Assembly (NCBI RefSeq): GCF_013177315.1
Contig: NZ_CP053661.1
Coordinates: 1,860,001-1,924,000, forward strand
Origin: Thermoleptolyngbya sichuanensis A183
Lineage (GTDB): Bacteria > Cyanobacteriota > Cyanobacteriia > Elainellales > Elainellaceae
Reading direction: 5' to 3'
Length of the DNA: 64,000 nucleotides
The notes under the pieces: generated by a model
The model's input: the letters and a program-made list of their open reading frames with translations, nothing else
Told to the model about the DNA's origin: nothing
Database searches by the model: none
Shown here: piece by piece, positions 19,376-29,387 of the stretch
Layout: every line of letters starts with the position of its first letter
Position numbering within the stretch: the stretch's first letter is position 1
Translations under genes and position numbers: made by a program

Positions 19376-19798
19376 ATGAATATCGACATCACCACTCCTG
19401 CAATCCTGTTTCCCACGATTTCGCTGCTGCTGCTGGCCTACACAAACCGCTTTGTGGCGCTGGCCAGCATCATCCGCAACCTGCACGCCAGCCACCAGAG
19501 CAAGCCTGACCCTATGCTGCGGCAGGAAATCGCCAGTCTGCGCTACCGCATCAAGCTGATTCGCAATATGCAGGCGTGGGGGGCAGCGAGTTTGCTGTTC
19601 AGCGTGATTTGCATTCTGCTGCTGTTTCTGGGGTTTGAAACGGCGGGCCGGTGGATGTTTGCCGTCAGCCTGGTGATGATGCTGATCTCACTGGCGCTGT
19701 CGCTGCGGGAAATCCAGCTTTCGGTCGTCGCCCTCGATCTGCACCTGCGGGATGTAGAACAGGAACGAGAACGAGGGCGATCGCCCGACTATTTTTAG
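19376..19798 (+). CDS. DUF2721 family membrane protein
   Basis: A 140-residue protein with three hydrophobic segments: residues 9-28, about 65-85, and 90-110. The conserved loop NRFVALASIIRNLHASH and the second cytoplasmic stretch RLIRNMQ-like (RIKLIRNMQAWGAAS) fit DUF2721, a family common in cyanobacteria and proteobacteria with no assigned function. The last codon and stop are within a 15-bp tandem duplication. Convergent with glsF. Confidence 0.8.
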   Translation: MNIDITTPAILFPTISLLLLAYTNRFVALASIIRNLHASHQSKPDPMLRQEIASLRYRIKLIRNMQAWGAASLLFSVICILLLFLGFETAGRWMFAVSLVMMLISLALSLREIQLSVVALDLHLRDVEQERERGRSPDYF

Positions 19799-19822
19799 GT
19801 GTGGATCTTTTAGGTGTGGATC
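19793..19822. repeat. 15-bp perfect duplication across the DUF2721 stop codon
   Basis: TTTTAGGTGTGGATC occurs twice. The first copy contains the stop TAG at 19796-19798. Confidence 0.92.
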
Positions 19823-19870
19823 AAACGTGACGGGTTCTGCAAAGTGATGGGGTGATGGAGTATTGAAAAA

Positions 19871-19924
19871 GTGATGGGGTGATGGAGTATTGGAGTAATG
19901 CACGCCACTCCGTCACCCCGTCAC
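19871..19924. terminator. Long intergenic hairpin between convergent genes
   Basis: GTGATGGGGTGATGGAGT (19871-19888) pairs with ACTCCGTCACCCCGTCAC (19907-19924), giving an 18-bp stem with two G-U pairs and an 18-base loop. An extra direct copy of the left arm lies at 19843-19860. There is no clear U-run, so a role in bidirectional termination between the DUF2721 gene and glsF is only possible; it could equally be a dispersed repeat. Confidence 0.45.
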
Positions 19925-19971
19925 TCCATCACTCGCTCCGATAGACGGGCCGCTTGAACCGCAGCCCCGCG

Positions 19972-22900
19972 CTACGGCGTGGTCGTCAGCACCTTATCTT
20001 CCGCCGAAACCGCTTCCGGGCTATTGGCTTCCGACGGGGGAACCGCCTGCCAAAACTGGGGCAGATAGGTCGCCCAGTTGGCCAGGATGTGCTTGGCCTT
20101 GGCGCTGCCCGTGCGATCGGCGTGGGCTGCAATCAGGTCTTTCAACTGCTGTTCGCCGACGGGGCTGGTGACGCGCTGGATTTTAATAATCTCCGGGTTC
20201 ACCTTGCTGGGGAAGCTGCCGTCTTCGTCCAGGAAGTAGGCCAGTCCGCCCGTCATGCCTGCGCCGACGTTGCGCCCGACCCTGCCCAGCACGACGATCA
20301 CACCGCCCGTCATGTATTCGCAGCAGTGGTCGCCTGCGCCTTCGATGACGGCACGACCGAGGGAATTCCGCACAGCGAAGCGTTCGCCCGCTTGCCCGCT
20401 GGCAAAGAGGGTGCCGCCCGTTGCCCCGTAGAGGCAGGTATTGCCGACGATTACATTGCTGGCTGGGTCAAAACTGGCCGCCGCCGCAGGCTGGATGATA
20501 ATCTCGCCGCCGTGCATCCCCTTGCCCACGTAGTCGTTGGCTTCGCCTTCCAGCTTCAGCGTCATGCCGGGGAGGTTGAACGCGCCGAAGCTCTGGCCCA
20601 CGCTGCCCTGAAACTCCAGCGTCAGGTGTCCGGCAAAGCCCGTGTCACCATACTGCCGGGCGATCGCCCCCGCCACTCGCGCCCCCACGCTGCGATCCGT
20701 GTTGACCACGCCGACAGACTTAGTAAGAGTGGTTTGATTTTGAATCGCCGCCTGGACTGCGGGATCGGACAGAATTTCGTCGTCCAGCACGGGGCCGTTG
20801 CTGTGAACCGTCTCGTGAACCAGCCAACTGCGGTCTTCGCGAGTATCGGGCAGGTTGATCAGGCAGGACAGATCTAGCGTCTTGGTCTTGGTCAGCGTCA
20901 CACCGTCGCGCACCTTCAGCAAATCAGCGCGGCCGATGATCTCGTTGAGGGAGCGGTAGCCCAGTCGGGCCAAGAGCGATCGCGCTTCTTCGGCGATGAA
21001 ATAGAAGAAGTTGACAACGTGTTCTGGCGTGCCGGGGAAGCGCTTCCGCAGTTCCTCTTTCTGGCTAGCCACGCCAACGGGACAGTTGTTGGTATGACAA
21101 ATCCGCGCCATGATGCAGCCTTCGGCAATCATGGCAATGGAGCCAAAGCCAAACTCTTCGCCGCCCATCAGCGCCGCCATTACCACGTCCCAGCCCGTCT
21201 TGATGCCGCCATCGACACGCAGCAGCACGCGATCGCGCAGTTTGTTTTCCATCAGCACACGATGTACCTCAGTCAGCCCCAATTCCCACGGGCTACCCGC
21301 GTGTTTGATGGAACTCAGCGGCGATGCGCCCGTGCCGCCGTCGTGGCCGGAGATTTGGATGATGTCGGCGTTCGCCTTGGCCACGCCCGCCGCCACTGTG
21401 CCAATGCCCACTTCCGACACCAGCTTCACCGACACCTGCGCCTGGGGATTGATCTGGTGCAGGTCGAAAATCAGTTGCTCTAGGTCTTCGATGGAATAGA
21501 TGTCGTGGTGGGGCGGCGGCGAAATCAGCGTCACGCCGGGCTTCGAGCGGCGCAGCATGGCAATGTAGGGGCTGACCTTGGGGCCCGGAAGTTGGCCACC
21601 TTCACCGGGCTTGGCCCCTTGCGCCATCTTGATTTCAAGCTGACGGGCGCTCATCAGATACTCCGGCGTAACCCCAAATCGGCCAGAGGCGATTTGCTTG
21701 ATCGCAGAGGCAGCGCGATCGCCATTCTTCAGTCCCCGCAGGTGGGGCAGCGTGGGCGATAGCCCGTCGCCGTCTACATCGTCCAGCACCTTGTAGCGCA
21801 CGGGATCTTCGCCGCCCTCGCCAGAATTGGACTTGCCGCCGATGCGGTTCATAGCGATCGCCAGCGTTTCGTGCGCCTCCCGCGACAGCGCCCCCAGGGA
21901 CATACCGCCCGTGCAGAAGCGCTTGACAATTTCAGAAACGGGTTCCACTTCGTCGAGCGGAATCGAGGGGCGATCGCTCTTAAAGTCCAGCAGATCGCGC
22001 AGCGCCGTCAGCGGCCGCTCTTCTAGATACTTCTGGTACAGTTCGTAGTGGTCGTAGCTCTTCGCGTCCACCGCCTTGTGCAGGTGCTTCGCCATTTCGG
22101 GGCTATTCATGTGATATTCACCACCGGGACGATATTGCACAAAGCCCATGTTTTCCAGCTTCTTGACCGATAGCTCTGGAAAGGCGCGACTGTGGAAGGA
22201 CAGCACCTCGTTCGCCAAATCCGCCACGCTCAGCCCGCCCAGCCGCGAGGCCGTGCCATAGAAGCCCAGGTGCAGCAGGTCGCCGCCGATGCCGATCGCC
22301 TCAAAAATCTGTGCCCCGTGGTAGCTGGAGAGCAGGGAAATCCCCATCTTGGAGAGGATCTTCAGCAGGCCCGACTCGACCGATTTGCGATAGTTTTGCT
22401 GCGCTTTTTCCACCGAAATCGCATCAATCTTGCCGCGCTCCATTAGGCTTTGGGTCTTGGGATCGGCGTGCCAGTGGCGCACCGTTTCAAATGCCAGGTA
22501 GGGACATACGGCGCTGGCTCCATAGCCAATCAAACAGGCAAAGTGGTGGGTACTCCAGCACTGGGCCGTGTCCACAATCAGCGAGGCTCTCATCCGCAAG
22601 CCCTGGCGGATCAGATGATGATGCACTGCGCCCACGGCCAGCAGCGGCGGGATATAGCTGGTGTTGGCGCTGAGAGTGGTGAGGGAACCGTTAGACGAGA
22701 GGCGATCGCTCAAAATCAGCACCGCCTTGCCCGACCGCACGGCTGCCGTTGCCTGCTGGCAGAGGTCATTCACCGCCTGTTGCAGCCCGTCGGGCCCAGC
22801 AGAAATGCTGAACAGGGTAGACAGACTGGCGGTTTCAAACTCCGAGTTGCGGATAAAGTCTAGCTCCGCGTTGTTCAGCACAGGCGACTTGAGGCTGAGC

Positions 22901-24636
22901 AGATGGGCGTATTCTGGCTTTTCATCCAGCAAGTTGCCGCGTGCGCCCAGTTCCATCGCCAGGGACATCACCAGCTTTTCGCGCAGCGGGTCGATGGGCG
23001 GGTTTGTCACCTGGGCAAAGCGCTGTTTGAAATAGTCATAGAGCAGGTGCGGCTTTTCAGACAGCACTGCCAGGGGAATGTCGTCGCCCATGCAGAAGGT
23101 CGGCTCGCTGCCCTTTTGCGCCATGTCCTGAATCACCATTTCCACATCTTCGGAGGTGTAGCCGAAAGCAGTCTGGTGGCGCAGCAGGGCAACGCTGTCC
23201 AGGTAGGATTCGGTGGTGAAAGGCTGCGGCTCCAGTTCGCGGCGGTTTTGCTTGAGCCACTCGCCGTAGGGCTGAGCCTGGGCAACGCGCTGCTTAATGT
23301 CCCAGTTTTTCAGAATTTCGTGGGATTGCAGGTCAACGGCGATCGCCTGTCCGGGGCCCAGCCGTCCTTTTTCTACAATTTCCGCCTCTGGCAATTCCAC
23401 TACCCCCGCTTCTGATGCCACGACGATATAGCCATCGCGGGTAATCGCATAGCGGGCGGGTCGCAAGCCGTTTCGATCCAGCGACGCGCCGACTTTCTTG
23501 CCATCGCCAAACACCAGCAGGGCGGGGCCGTCCCACGGCTCCTGAATGCCGCTGTAGTATTCGTAAAAGTCCACAATTTCCGGGTGATCGGCCAGATCCG
23601 GCTGGTTGTTGTAGGCCTCTGGAACCATCATCATCAGCGCCGCCAACGGATCGCGCCCAGAGCGCACCAGCAACTCCATCACGTTATCTAAGTTGGCGGA
23701 GTCGCTGTTTTCTGGGCGGACGGTGGGCTTCAGGTCTTCGAGGCGATCGCCCCAAATCGGATGACTGAGATCCGCCTCCCGCGCCATCATCCAGTTGATA
23801 TTGCCCAGCAGCGTATTGATTTCGCCGTTGTGGGCCAGCAGGCGCATCGGCTGAGCCAGCGGCCATTTCGGCATGGTATTGGTGCTAAAGCGGCGATGGT
23901 AGGTAGCAAACGCGCTGATGTAGAGCGGGTTTTGTAGATCCAGATAAAACTCACCTAGCACGGCCGATCGCACCATGCCTTTGTAAACAACCGTGCGATT
24001 CGAGAAAGAGCAGACGTAGAAGTCCTTAAGCGCTTCGGCATACTCGCCCTGATAATCCGCCAGCACGGACAGAATCCGCTTGCGGGCCCAGTAGAGGTCG
24101 CGCTCCAAGTCGTCGCCAGAGTCGGCCGATTGCACCAGCACTTGCTCGATTTGTGGCTGATTTTCTCTCGCCTGGACACCCAGCACGCTTGGCTGGACGG
24201 GTACTTTGCGCCAGCCGAGGATCTTCAATCCGCACTCCGTCCAAACTTTGGTGGCCAGGTCGCGGGCGATCGCCGCTGCGGCCTCAGACTGCGGCAAAAA
24301 CACCATGCCCAGCCCAAAATTCTCCGCAGCAGGCAGAGCAACCCCTTCTGACTGACACCACTCGCCAATCAGCGCCCAGGGAATTGCCGTCATCAGCCCT
24401 GCACCGTCGCCAGAATCGCGGTCTGCGCTACAGCCCCCCCGATGCTCCATGCAAGACAGCGCCACCAGCGCCTTCTGCACTAGGTCATGGCTTGCTCTAC
24501 CTTGAGAATCGGCGATAAACCCGACCCCACAAGCGTCGCGCTCTTCCACCAGCCACCGCTGTCCCGCATAGCCCGTGGTTCCCTGCCCCATCCATTCGTT
24601 CTGGTTCACGCCCATTCCACCCATAGCAACTTTCAA
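19972..24636 (-). CDS. glsF: Ferredoxin-dependent glutamate synthase
   Basis: A 1554-residue GOGAT large protein that converts 2-oxoglutarate and glutamine to two glutamates. The Ntn-type glutaminase domain starts at Cys36 (ERDACGVGF), so the first 35 residues are a propeptide to be removed. [19 protein letters not shown] resembles plant and cyanobacterial ferredoxin-type enzymes rather than the NADPH-type GltB. The central and FMN domains follow, with [17 protein letters not shown]. The 3Fe-4S ligands are Cys1174, Cys1180 and Cys1185. The C-terminal GXGXG beta-helix holds [17 protein letters not shown]. No small subunit is adjacent, as expected for a ferredoxin enzyme. No NtcA box was found upstream by eye. 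Confidence 0.93.
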   Translation of the reverse strand: MKVAMGGMGVNQNEWMGQGTTGYAGQRWLVEERDACGVGFIADSQGRASHDLVQKALVALSCMEHRGGCSADRDSGDGAGLMTAIPWALIGEWCQSEGVALPAAENFGLGMVFLPQSEAAAAIARDLATKVWTECGLKILGWRKVPVQPSVLGVQARENQPQIEQVLVQSADSGDDLERDLYWARKRILSVLADYQGEYAEALKDFYVCSFSNRTVVYKGMVRSAVLGEFYLDLQNPLYISAFATYHRRFSTNTMPKWPLAQPMRLLAHNGEINTLLGNINWMMAREADLSHPIWGDRLEDLKPTVRPENSDSANLDNVMELLVRSGRDPLAALMMMVPEAYNNQPDLADHPEIVDFYEYYSGIQEPWDGPALLVFGDGKKVGASLDRNGLRPARYAITRDGYIVVASEAGVVELPEAEIVEKGRLGPGQAIAVDLQSHEILKNWDIKQRVAQAQPYGEWLKQNRRELEPQPFTTESYLDSVALLRHQTAFGYTSEDVEMVIQDMAQKGSEPTFCMGDDIPLAVLSEKPHLLYDYFKQRFAQVTNPPIDPLREKLVMSLAMELGARGNLLDEKPEYAHLLSLKSPVLNNAELDFIRNSEFETASLSTLFSISAGPDGLQQAVNDLCQQATAAVRSGKAVLILSDRLSSNGSLTTLSANTSYIPPLLAVGAVHHHLIRQGLRMRASLIVDTAQCWSTHHFACLIGYGASAVCPYLAFETVRHWHADPKTQSLMERGKIDAISVEKAQQNYRKSVESGLLKILSKMGISLLSSYHGAQIFEAIGIGGDLLHLGFYGTASRLGGLSVADLANEVLSFHSRAFPELSVKKLENMGFVQYRPGGEYHMNSPEMAKHLHKAVDAKSYDHYELYQKYLEERPLTALRDLLDFKSDRPSIPLDEVEPVSEIVKRFCTGGMSLGALSREAHETLAIAMNRIGGKSNSGEGGEDPVRYKVLDDVDGDGLSPTLPHLRGLKNGDRAASAIKQIASGRFGVTPEYLMSARQLEIKMAQGAKPGEGGQLPGPKVSPYIAMLRRSKPGVTLISPPPHHDIYSIEDLEQLIFDLHQINPQAQVSVKLVSEVGIGTVAAGVAKANADIIQISGHDGGTGASPLSSIKHAGSPWELGLTEVHRVLMENKLRDRVLLRVDGGIKTGWDVVMAALMGGEEFGFGSIAMIAEGCIMARICHTNNCPVGVASQKEELRKRFPGTPEHVVNFFYFIAEEARSLLARLGYRSLNEIIGRADLLKVRDGVTLTKTKTLDLSCLINLPDTREDRSWLVHETVHSNGPVLDDEILSDPAVQAAIQNQTTLTKSVGVVNTDRSVGARVAGAIARQYGDTGFAGHLTLEFQGSVGQSFGAFNLPGMTLKLEGEANDYVGKGMHGGEIIIQPAAAASFDPASNVIVGNTCLYGATGGTLFASGQAGERFAVRNSLGRAVIEGAGDHCCEYMTGGVIVVLGRVGRNVGAGMTGGLAYFLDEDGSFPSKVNPEIIKIQRVTSPVGEQQLKDLIAAHADRTGSAKAKHILANWATYLPQFWQAVPPSEANSPEAVSAEDKVLTTTP

Positions 24637-25230
24637 CGAAAAGACCTGTTTTGTAATAACCCTGAAGTAACCCTAAACCGACCCAAGCCCCAAACTGCTT
24701 TAGGCTCTGGGGTGGTGAACTGGTGAGCGATTCAATCCGCCCGCCCAAGCAACGCGAATCTGCCCTTGGCTCCAGCAATCCCAGCCAGCGTCCATTCCTT
24801 CTATCTCACCTCAGACGGTCTGCGCTGCACTAACCCGTACAGGGGCAACTGCTGAAACCCTCCGCCCAAACGATCGCAACCGCCTCCAGCTATCCCACTC
24901 TAGGGTCGGATTTCTTTCTGGAGAGACGCATACGTAACACTATGCCCAGGTTTTGATCCAACTTTTGAGAGAGGGCACGCTGAGAAACTGGCGCAGCGTC
25001 AAATAGAGGGCGATCGCCAGCGACCCCCTTGCCGTTTTAGTTTGGAATATCTACCTACCAGGATAGAGTATGAATTCTAGGTGAAGCGATGCGGATTTTG
25101 CAACTGAAATCCCGCGTGCCCTTCAGAACGGCACATTAGACCGAGAGATCGAAACGCCTACATACGGCACGGCACTCGGCACGACTCTTTTCACGGGCGC
25201 ATAGATTTCAGAACTTCGGTCGCGAGCTGC
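24637..25230. other. Spacer upstream of glsF
   Basis: About 590 bases between glsF and the end of the outer-membrane barrel gene, with one HIP1-like site near 25010 and no supported gene. It should hold the glsF promoter. No GTA-N8-TAC NtcA site or glutamine riboswitch was recognised. Confidence 0.5.
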
Positions 25231-25275
25231 CCAAAGTCCAGAAGCATGAATCCTAGAAGCCCAAGGTCTAGAAGC
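25231..25275. repeat. 15-bp tandem repeat, 3 copies, across a stop codon
   Basis: CCAAAGTCCAGAAGC, ATGAATCCTAGAAGC and CCAAGGTCTAGAAGC follow one another. The gene-proximal unit (25261-25275) contains the minus-strand stop codon at 25268-25270 of the outer-membrane barrel gene. Confidence 0.8.
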
Positions 25276-25879
25276 GCAAACCAACCCCGCCCTGCACTGA
25301 AATCGCGGCGTTGTTGCCTTCGTCGTAGCCATCAAAGGCGAAAATTGCGTTGCCAAAGAGAACCAAATTGCTGTTGGGCAATGCGTGGTCAATACCTGGT
25401 TGCAGAACAAAGCTACTTTGATTGCCGATGGGCGAAGTATTGTCACCACCGCCCAACATAATAGACGCGCCCGCGCCCAAGTACAAATCTGTCTGCCAAT
25501 TCAGCGGAATATCGTAGGAAACCGTTGGCACAAAGGCGCTGCGATCGCTCAATAGCAACTGCGCCCGAATGGAGAGAGGCACTCGTAGCAGCTTGTAGCG
25601 GGCCGCAATCACCGCTCCCGAAGCCGAATCTTCGCCAAACGCATCGTCGCCTTCGGTTAATCCAAAGGAGCCGCCAATCCCCACGTAGCTGCCGTAAGCC
25701 GCCTGTGCCTGCGCTGGGGCGATTCGCGAAGCGATCCCTACGGAAATTGCCATCAGCGACAGCCCACCCGACAGGGCCACCCCCCCCAGCACGGCTCCGA
25801 ACCGGGCAATTGATAGTGTATCGAGCGCTGCATAAAGCTGACGAAAACTGCGGGATAAGAAGGCGTCGCAACGGTTCAT
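25268..25879 (-). CDS. Predicted outer-membrane beta-barrel protein
   Basis: A 203-residue exported protein of no recognised family. A hydrophobic signal-like segment (about residues 27-58) ends near APAQAQA, a plausible signal-peptidase site. The mature part alternates polar and hydrophobic residues in strands such as SYVGIGGSFGL, DLYLGAGASIMLGG and NLVLFGNAIFAF. It ends in GGVGLRF, and a terminal Phe with alternating hydrophobics is the usual BAM recognition signal. About eight strands would fit the length. Function unknown. Confidence 0.65.
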   Translation of the reverse strand: MNRCDAFLSRSFRQLYAALDTLSIARFGAVLGGVALSGGLSLMAISVGIASRIAPAQAQAAYGSYVGIGGSFGLTEGDDAFGEDSASGAVIAARYKLLRVPLSIRAQLLLSDRSAFVPTVSYDIPLNWQTDLYLGAGASIMLGGGDNTSPIGNQSSFVLQPGIDHALPNSNLVLFGNAIFAFDGYDEGNNAAISVQGGVGLRF

Positions 25880-26531
25880 ACCAATTTCCTCACACTACAA
25901 AGCGCTGGGCAATAGTTGGGCAGTAATTTTCAAACCAGGTCGGGGGTTCGGAATTTGCAAACTTGGAATTTACAGCTTCAGGATTACAGTCTCAAGAATC
26001 CCTCAAGAACTATGGGCAGCCCCGCAAGCTAGTAGGGATGCAAAAATCCATACATGGTCAAACAGCAACCCAAAATCATTCCTGCTTCTTGAGACTTAGC
26101 GCTTTGGATACCTTTTAGAAATGACTACTAGCCGCAAGTACAACACCCAAGCAAGTCGCCAGTGAAAAAGCTTTTTGCGCCTTGAGGCTGCAACTCAAAA
26201 AAACTGGGGATAATTGAGCAAAAACTTGATCCGTCAGGGCTGAAACAGTTTTAAAAAATGGCAACGAATTTCTGGGGCAAGATTCATCTAATAAGATTTA
26301 ACTACCAAACATTAGCTCATCTTTGAGCAAGAGATCCAGTTTTTTTGAAAAAATCTGCAACTTCTGCGCTAAAAGTTGGGTATTATTCCAGCTTTCAGTC
26401 TGTGCAAATTTTCCACAGCCCTCAATTCTCCACCTGATCCGCTCTAGCAGCCTGCATCTTAATCTAGTGCAACTCTTCTAAATCAAAATGGGAACCCTAG
26501 CACCAACACCCTTGCAACTTGCCCAAAGCCC
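25880..26531. other. 652-bp AT-richer spacer between divergent genes
   Basis: No supported ORF. It is noticeably more AT-rich than its surroundings, with several A- and T-tracts at 26160-26360. Promoters for both flanking exported-protein genes are expected; no operator or structured RNA was recognised. Confidence 0.5.
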
Positions 26532-27164
26532 ATGAAGCCATTCACCTTACCCACCCCCTTCCCGACTCCGATCCCTGTCTCTGCCCAATGGCTCTTGGCG
26601 ATCGCCGCTGCGGCCTCTGTTCTAGGAGTGGCTATGCCCGCTGGACTGGCTCAGGAGCGCCAGGGTTGTTTCATGATCACCCAAACGGGTCGGCTCATCG
26701 ACCTATCCGATATTTGCCCCTCTGCTCAGCCTTTTACGCCCCCAGCCCAAGCCAGTTCTACACCAACCCTCGGCACCGGCGATATTCAGGTCACGCTGCG
26801 GTGGACGACGACTGACGATCTGGATTTGGCAGTCCGCGACCCATCGGGCAACATAGTTGCGTACTACAACCGCAGTGTGCCTTCTGGCGGCCAGCTCGAC
26901 GTAGACGCAAACGCAGGCTGTGGAGAGCAAAACACCAGCCCCATTGAAAATATTTTCTGGCCGTCGGGCAGAGCACCCCAGGGGCAGTTTTCTATTGAAG
27001 TGAATCTGTTCACTCGCTGCCCTGGTGGGGGCGGTGGCAGCATCCCCTTTAACCTAACGCTGCTCGTCCAAGGCACAACCCGCACGATCGAAGGCTCCGT
27101 CAGCGATCAGCAGCCCGTTGCGACCTTCCCCTTCTCGCTGCCCACGCAAGCCGCACAGCGCTAG
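26532..27164 (+). CDS. Exported YfaP/DUF2135-like protein
   Basis: A 210-residue protein with a signal peptide (hydrophobic residues 19-37, likely cut after AGLAQ). The core VTLRWTTTDDLDLAVRDPSGNIVAYYN, then GGQLDVDANAGCGEQNTSPIENIFWP and GQFSIEVNLFTRCPGG ... IPFNLTLLVQG, matches the YfaP/DUF2135 beta-sandwich domain found in predicted secreted proteins. Cysteines in GCG and TRC may form a disulfide. Cellular role unknown. It stands alone upstream of the PilP-like gene. Confidence 0.72.
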   Translation: MKPFTLPTPFPTPIPVSAQWLLAIAAAASVLGVAMPAGLAQERQGCFMITQTGRLIDLSDICPSAQPFTPPAQASSTPTLGTGDIQVTLRWTTTDDLDLAVRDPSGNIVAYYNRSVPSGGQLDVDANAGCGEQNTSPIENIFWPSGRAPQGQFSIEVNLFTRCPGGGGGSIPFNLTLLVQGTTRTIEGSVSDQQPVATFPFSLPTQAAQR

Positions 27165-27238
27165 TCCTTGAAAGTAGAACCCTGCGGGTCGCTAAACCGA
27201 TGAAGTTCAGCCAAATCCGAAGTTTCTGCAGTATCTTT

Positions 27239-27270
27239 AATAGATATCAGCGGAAATAGATATCAGCGGA
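27239..27270. repeat. 16-bp perfect tandem duplication
   Basis: AATAGATATCAGCGGA occurs twice in succession in the spacer between the YfaP-like and PilP-like genes. Confidence 0.92.
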
Positions 27271-27393
27271 TGAGTTGTGTTAAGGCGGATTAATCAAGCC
27301 TGTCAAGTCAGGTTTGTGGGTTGGTGAATTAGCATCTTGAAATTGGCATTGTGGACGGGTCGTAGAGGATTGTAGGTTTTTTTGGGGGCTGAT

Positions 27394-28293
27394 ATGCGCC
27401 GAACTGCTCTGGTTATGGTTTTAGGAACGCTTGCACTGTGGCTGGGAAGCTGTAGGAGTGCGCCGGAAGAGCCTGCGGCGACAGCGCCCACAGACCCCAA
27501 CGCGCCTGCGGAACCCGGAGCCGTCGGGGATCCAAATGCACCCGCAGACCCTAATGCAGCAGCCGATCCAAACGCGATGCCTGCTGATCCGGCTGCGGTT
27601 CCGGCGGCTCCTGCCACCGCCCCAACCACGGCAACTGCTCCCTCTCCTGGGCTGCCTGCGGGCACGCTGCCCCCCGAACTCATCGCTTCTACCAATCCCC
27701 AGGCGCGTGTTCAAGAAGTGCAGCGCAATCGCCCCGATCCCTTTGCCCAGGTTACGGTTACACCAGTGGTGGTTGAGTCCCCAAATCGAAATGGGGCAAC
27801 GACTCGCCCCTTTGTTACACCTGCGGGACAGGGCGTTCGAGTGCCGCCGCTGGCAACGGGGCGTGTTCCGTCTCTGCCTGGCGGTCAAGCGGGTACGGGG
27901 GGGGCGGCTACAGGAATCGGGGCAGCGGGGACAGGTACGCCTTCGGGAACCGGACAACTGGCCCCAATTCCCAACCTGACGGGGCAAACGCTAAACGGCC
28001 CGGCTCAGCGCCCGGCCCCGCCGCCGCCGCCCCAGCCAACTATGGCCCGCGCGGTTAAGGTGATGGGGGTCATTCAGATAGGCAACACAGCCCACGCAAT
28101 TGTGCAGGCTCCAAACGAACCGACTAGCCGCTATGTCCGAGTGGGGCAGCGGTTGTCGAATGGTGAGGTGTTGGTGAAGCGAATCGAGATGAATCGTGGC
28201 TCTGAGGAACCTGTGGTGGTGTTAGAGCAGTATGGCATAGAGGTGCCGATTGCTGTGGGGCAGGGTGGGCCGCCGCCTGTGCCGGGTGCGTAG
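27394..28293 (+). CDS. Predicted lipoprotein with PilP/GspC-like C-terminal domain
   Basis: A 299-residue protein. The signal peptide ends in the lipobox LGSC, so Cys becomes the lipidated N terminus. A Pro/Ala-rich linker with DPNAP-type repeats follows. Next comes NRPDPFAQ, similar to the RxDPF motif before the folded domain of PilP. After a Gly-rich spacer, the C-terminal segment VKVMGVIQIGNTAHAIVQAPNEPTSRYVRVGQRLSNGEVLVKRIE has the short-strand pattern of the PilP/GspC homology region. This would place it in the periplasm linked to a type IV pilus alignment complex, but no pil gene is nearby. The ATG at 27394 has GGGGG upstream and is preferred over TTG at 27382. Confidence 0.6.
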   Translation: MRRTALVMVLGTLALWLGSCRSAPEEPAATAPTDPNAPAEPGAVGDPNAPADPNAAADPNAMPADPAAVPAAPATAPTTATAPSPGLPAGTLPPELIASTNPQARVQEVQRNRPDPFAQVTVTPVVVESPNRNGATTRPFVTPAGQGVRVPPLATGRVPSLPGGQAGTGGAATGIGAAGTGTPSGTGQLAPIPNLTGQTLNGPAQRPAPPPPPQPTMARAVKVMGVIQIGNTAHAIVQAPNEPTSRYVRVGQRLSNGEVLVKRIEMNRGSEEPVVVLEQYGIEVPIAVGQGGPPPVPGA

Positions 28294-28470
28294 CCCAGGC
28301 CTGAGTTGCTTTCAGGGCACTGCGGATTTCAGGGTTCTGTGTGCAGCGTTTGACTTGCTAGCTTTAGTTACTTATTTTTTGCGTAGCTTTTGCATCGTTA
28401 CTTGCAATTTGGCGTGTGCAGAGAGTTCAGTTCAATGCACACGCCTGCTTTTTCTCTAAAGGAGATTGTC

Positions 28471-29082
28471 ATGACTGCAACTGCATCCACCGCAAATCAT
28501 GCGCCCTTCGGCTTTGCGCCTGTGCCGACGCAGGATGCTGATTTTTTACGGCAGCTTTCGTTTGTGCCGGGGTTAAAGGAACTCCTGACGGTGCGCCAGG
28601 TTCATGCACTGGAACATGCAACGGTGTGGGTGCTGAGTGAAATGGCGGGTGGGTTGGTAGACGGCGGCATGGGCGATCGCCTCGGTGGCATGTCTACTGA
28701 AACGGGCTTCTACATTTACGGCGCGGTGGACACTGAGCAACTGCGGCGAGCAGCCCAGACGGCGCTACATCGAATGTTGGGGGGCGAGTGGAATTTGGCA
28801 GTGCATCCCCGCTGCGGCACGAATCTATCGGTCGGCATCTTGCTGACGGCGGGGCTGCTGATGGGCGCTCAACTGGTGCTACCCAAAGATCCGCTGGGGC
28901 AGATTTTGGGACTGGGGCTGGCAGCAACGGCAGCGGCGAGTATTGCGCCGGATGCAGGGCAAATTGCCCAGCGCTACCTGACGACAGCAATTCCGTTTAA
29001 CCTGGCGATTCTATCGGTGGAAAACCAGGGCGATCGCTGGGGACAGCCAACCCATTTTGTGCGCGTGGTCTGGGTGGATTAG
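28471..29082 (+). CDS. DUF6391 family membrane protein
   Basis: A 203-residue protein conserved in cyanobacteria. The N-terminal region has LSFVPGLKELLTVRQVHALEHATVWVLSE, with a conserved histidine pair. The middle GGMSTETGFYIYG precedes a cysteine-containing HPRCGTNLSVG. Two hydrophobic segments (about residues 115-135 and 140-160) suggest membrane attachment. The ATG at 28471 follows AAAGGAG by 6 bases and is preferred over the longer frame. No function is known; the HxxEHA pattern could bind metal, but that is inference. Confidence 0.72.
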   Translation: MTATASTANHAPFGFAPVPTQDADFLRQLSFVPGLKELLTVRQVHALEHATVWVLSEMAGGLVDGGMGDRLGGMSTETGFYIYGAVDTEQLRRAAQTALHRMLGGEWNLAVHPRCGTNLSVGILLTAGLLMGAQLVLPKDPLGQILGLGLAATAAASIAPDAGQIAQRYLTTAIPFNLAILSVENQGDRWGQPTHFVRVVWVD

Positions 29083-29097
29083 GACAGTAGAGCAAAC

Positions 29098-29201
29098 AGG
29101 TTGTACTGGCAGGTTGTACTGGCAGGTTGTACTGGCAGCTTGCACTGGCAGCTTGCATTGGCAGCTTGCATTGGGAAGCGGTATTGGGAGGCTGCATTGG
29201 G
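29098..29201. repeat. 13-bp tandem array, 8 copies
   Basis: Eight consecutive 13-bp units run from AGGTTGTACTGGC (three identical) through AGCTTGCACTGGC and AGCTTGCATTGGC to AGGCTGCATTGGG. The array starts 16 bp after the stop of the DUF6391 gene. The graded divergence fits stepwise slippage. Confidence 0.93.
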
Positions 29202-29264
29202 AATGAAGGGGCGATCGCCGGGTATTCTGGACTAGGTTCTTACGGTCTTGTTCTGAACCTAACC

Positions 29265-29353
29265 AGACTTACGCCCTTGCGATAAGCTTTCTGGACTTTG
29301 GACAATTTCTCGCAGGCTGCGCCCGCGAGAAATTGTCCAACTGCGTAAGTCCT
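29265..29353. repeat. MITE-like palindromic element, copy 1
   Basis: An 89-bp element with ends AGACTTACGC and GCGTAAGTCCT (inverted). Inside is a perfect 15-bp inverted repeat, TGGACAATTTCTCGC (29299-29313) and its complement (29325-29339), around an 11-base loop. A related 91-bp copy lies at 58556-58646. It encodes no protein, so it is probably a non-autonomous mobile or structural repeat. It sits just upstream of the cysteine desulfurase-like gene. Confidence 0.65.
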
Positions 29354-29387
29354 ACCCAACTATCGCCCAACTATCCCAGGATTCGCC

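Noticed and set aside
24637-25120. NtcA site or glutamine riboswitch upstream of glsF
   Set aside because: No GTA-N8-TAC and no conserved glnA-motif sequence could be found by eye.
25123-25449. A 108-codon frame overlapping the outer-membrane barrel gene
   Set aside because: It is in another frame of the same strand, and the barrel protein has the stronger signal peptide and C-terminal Phe signature.
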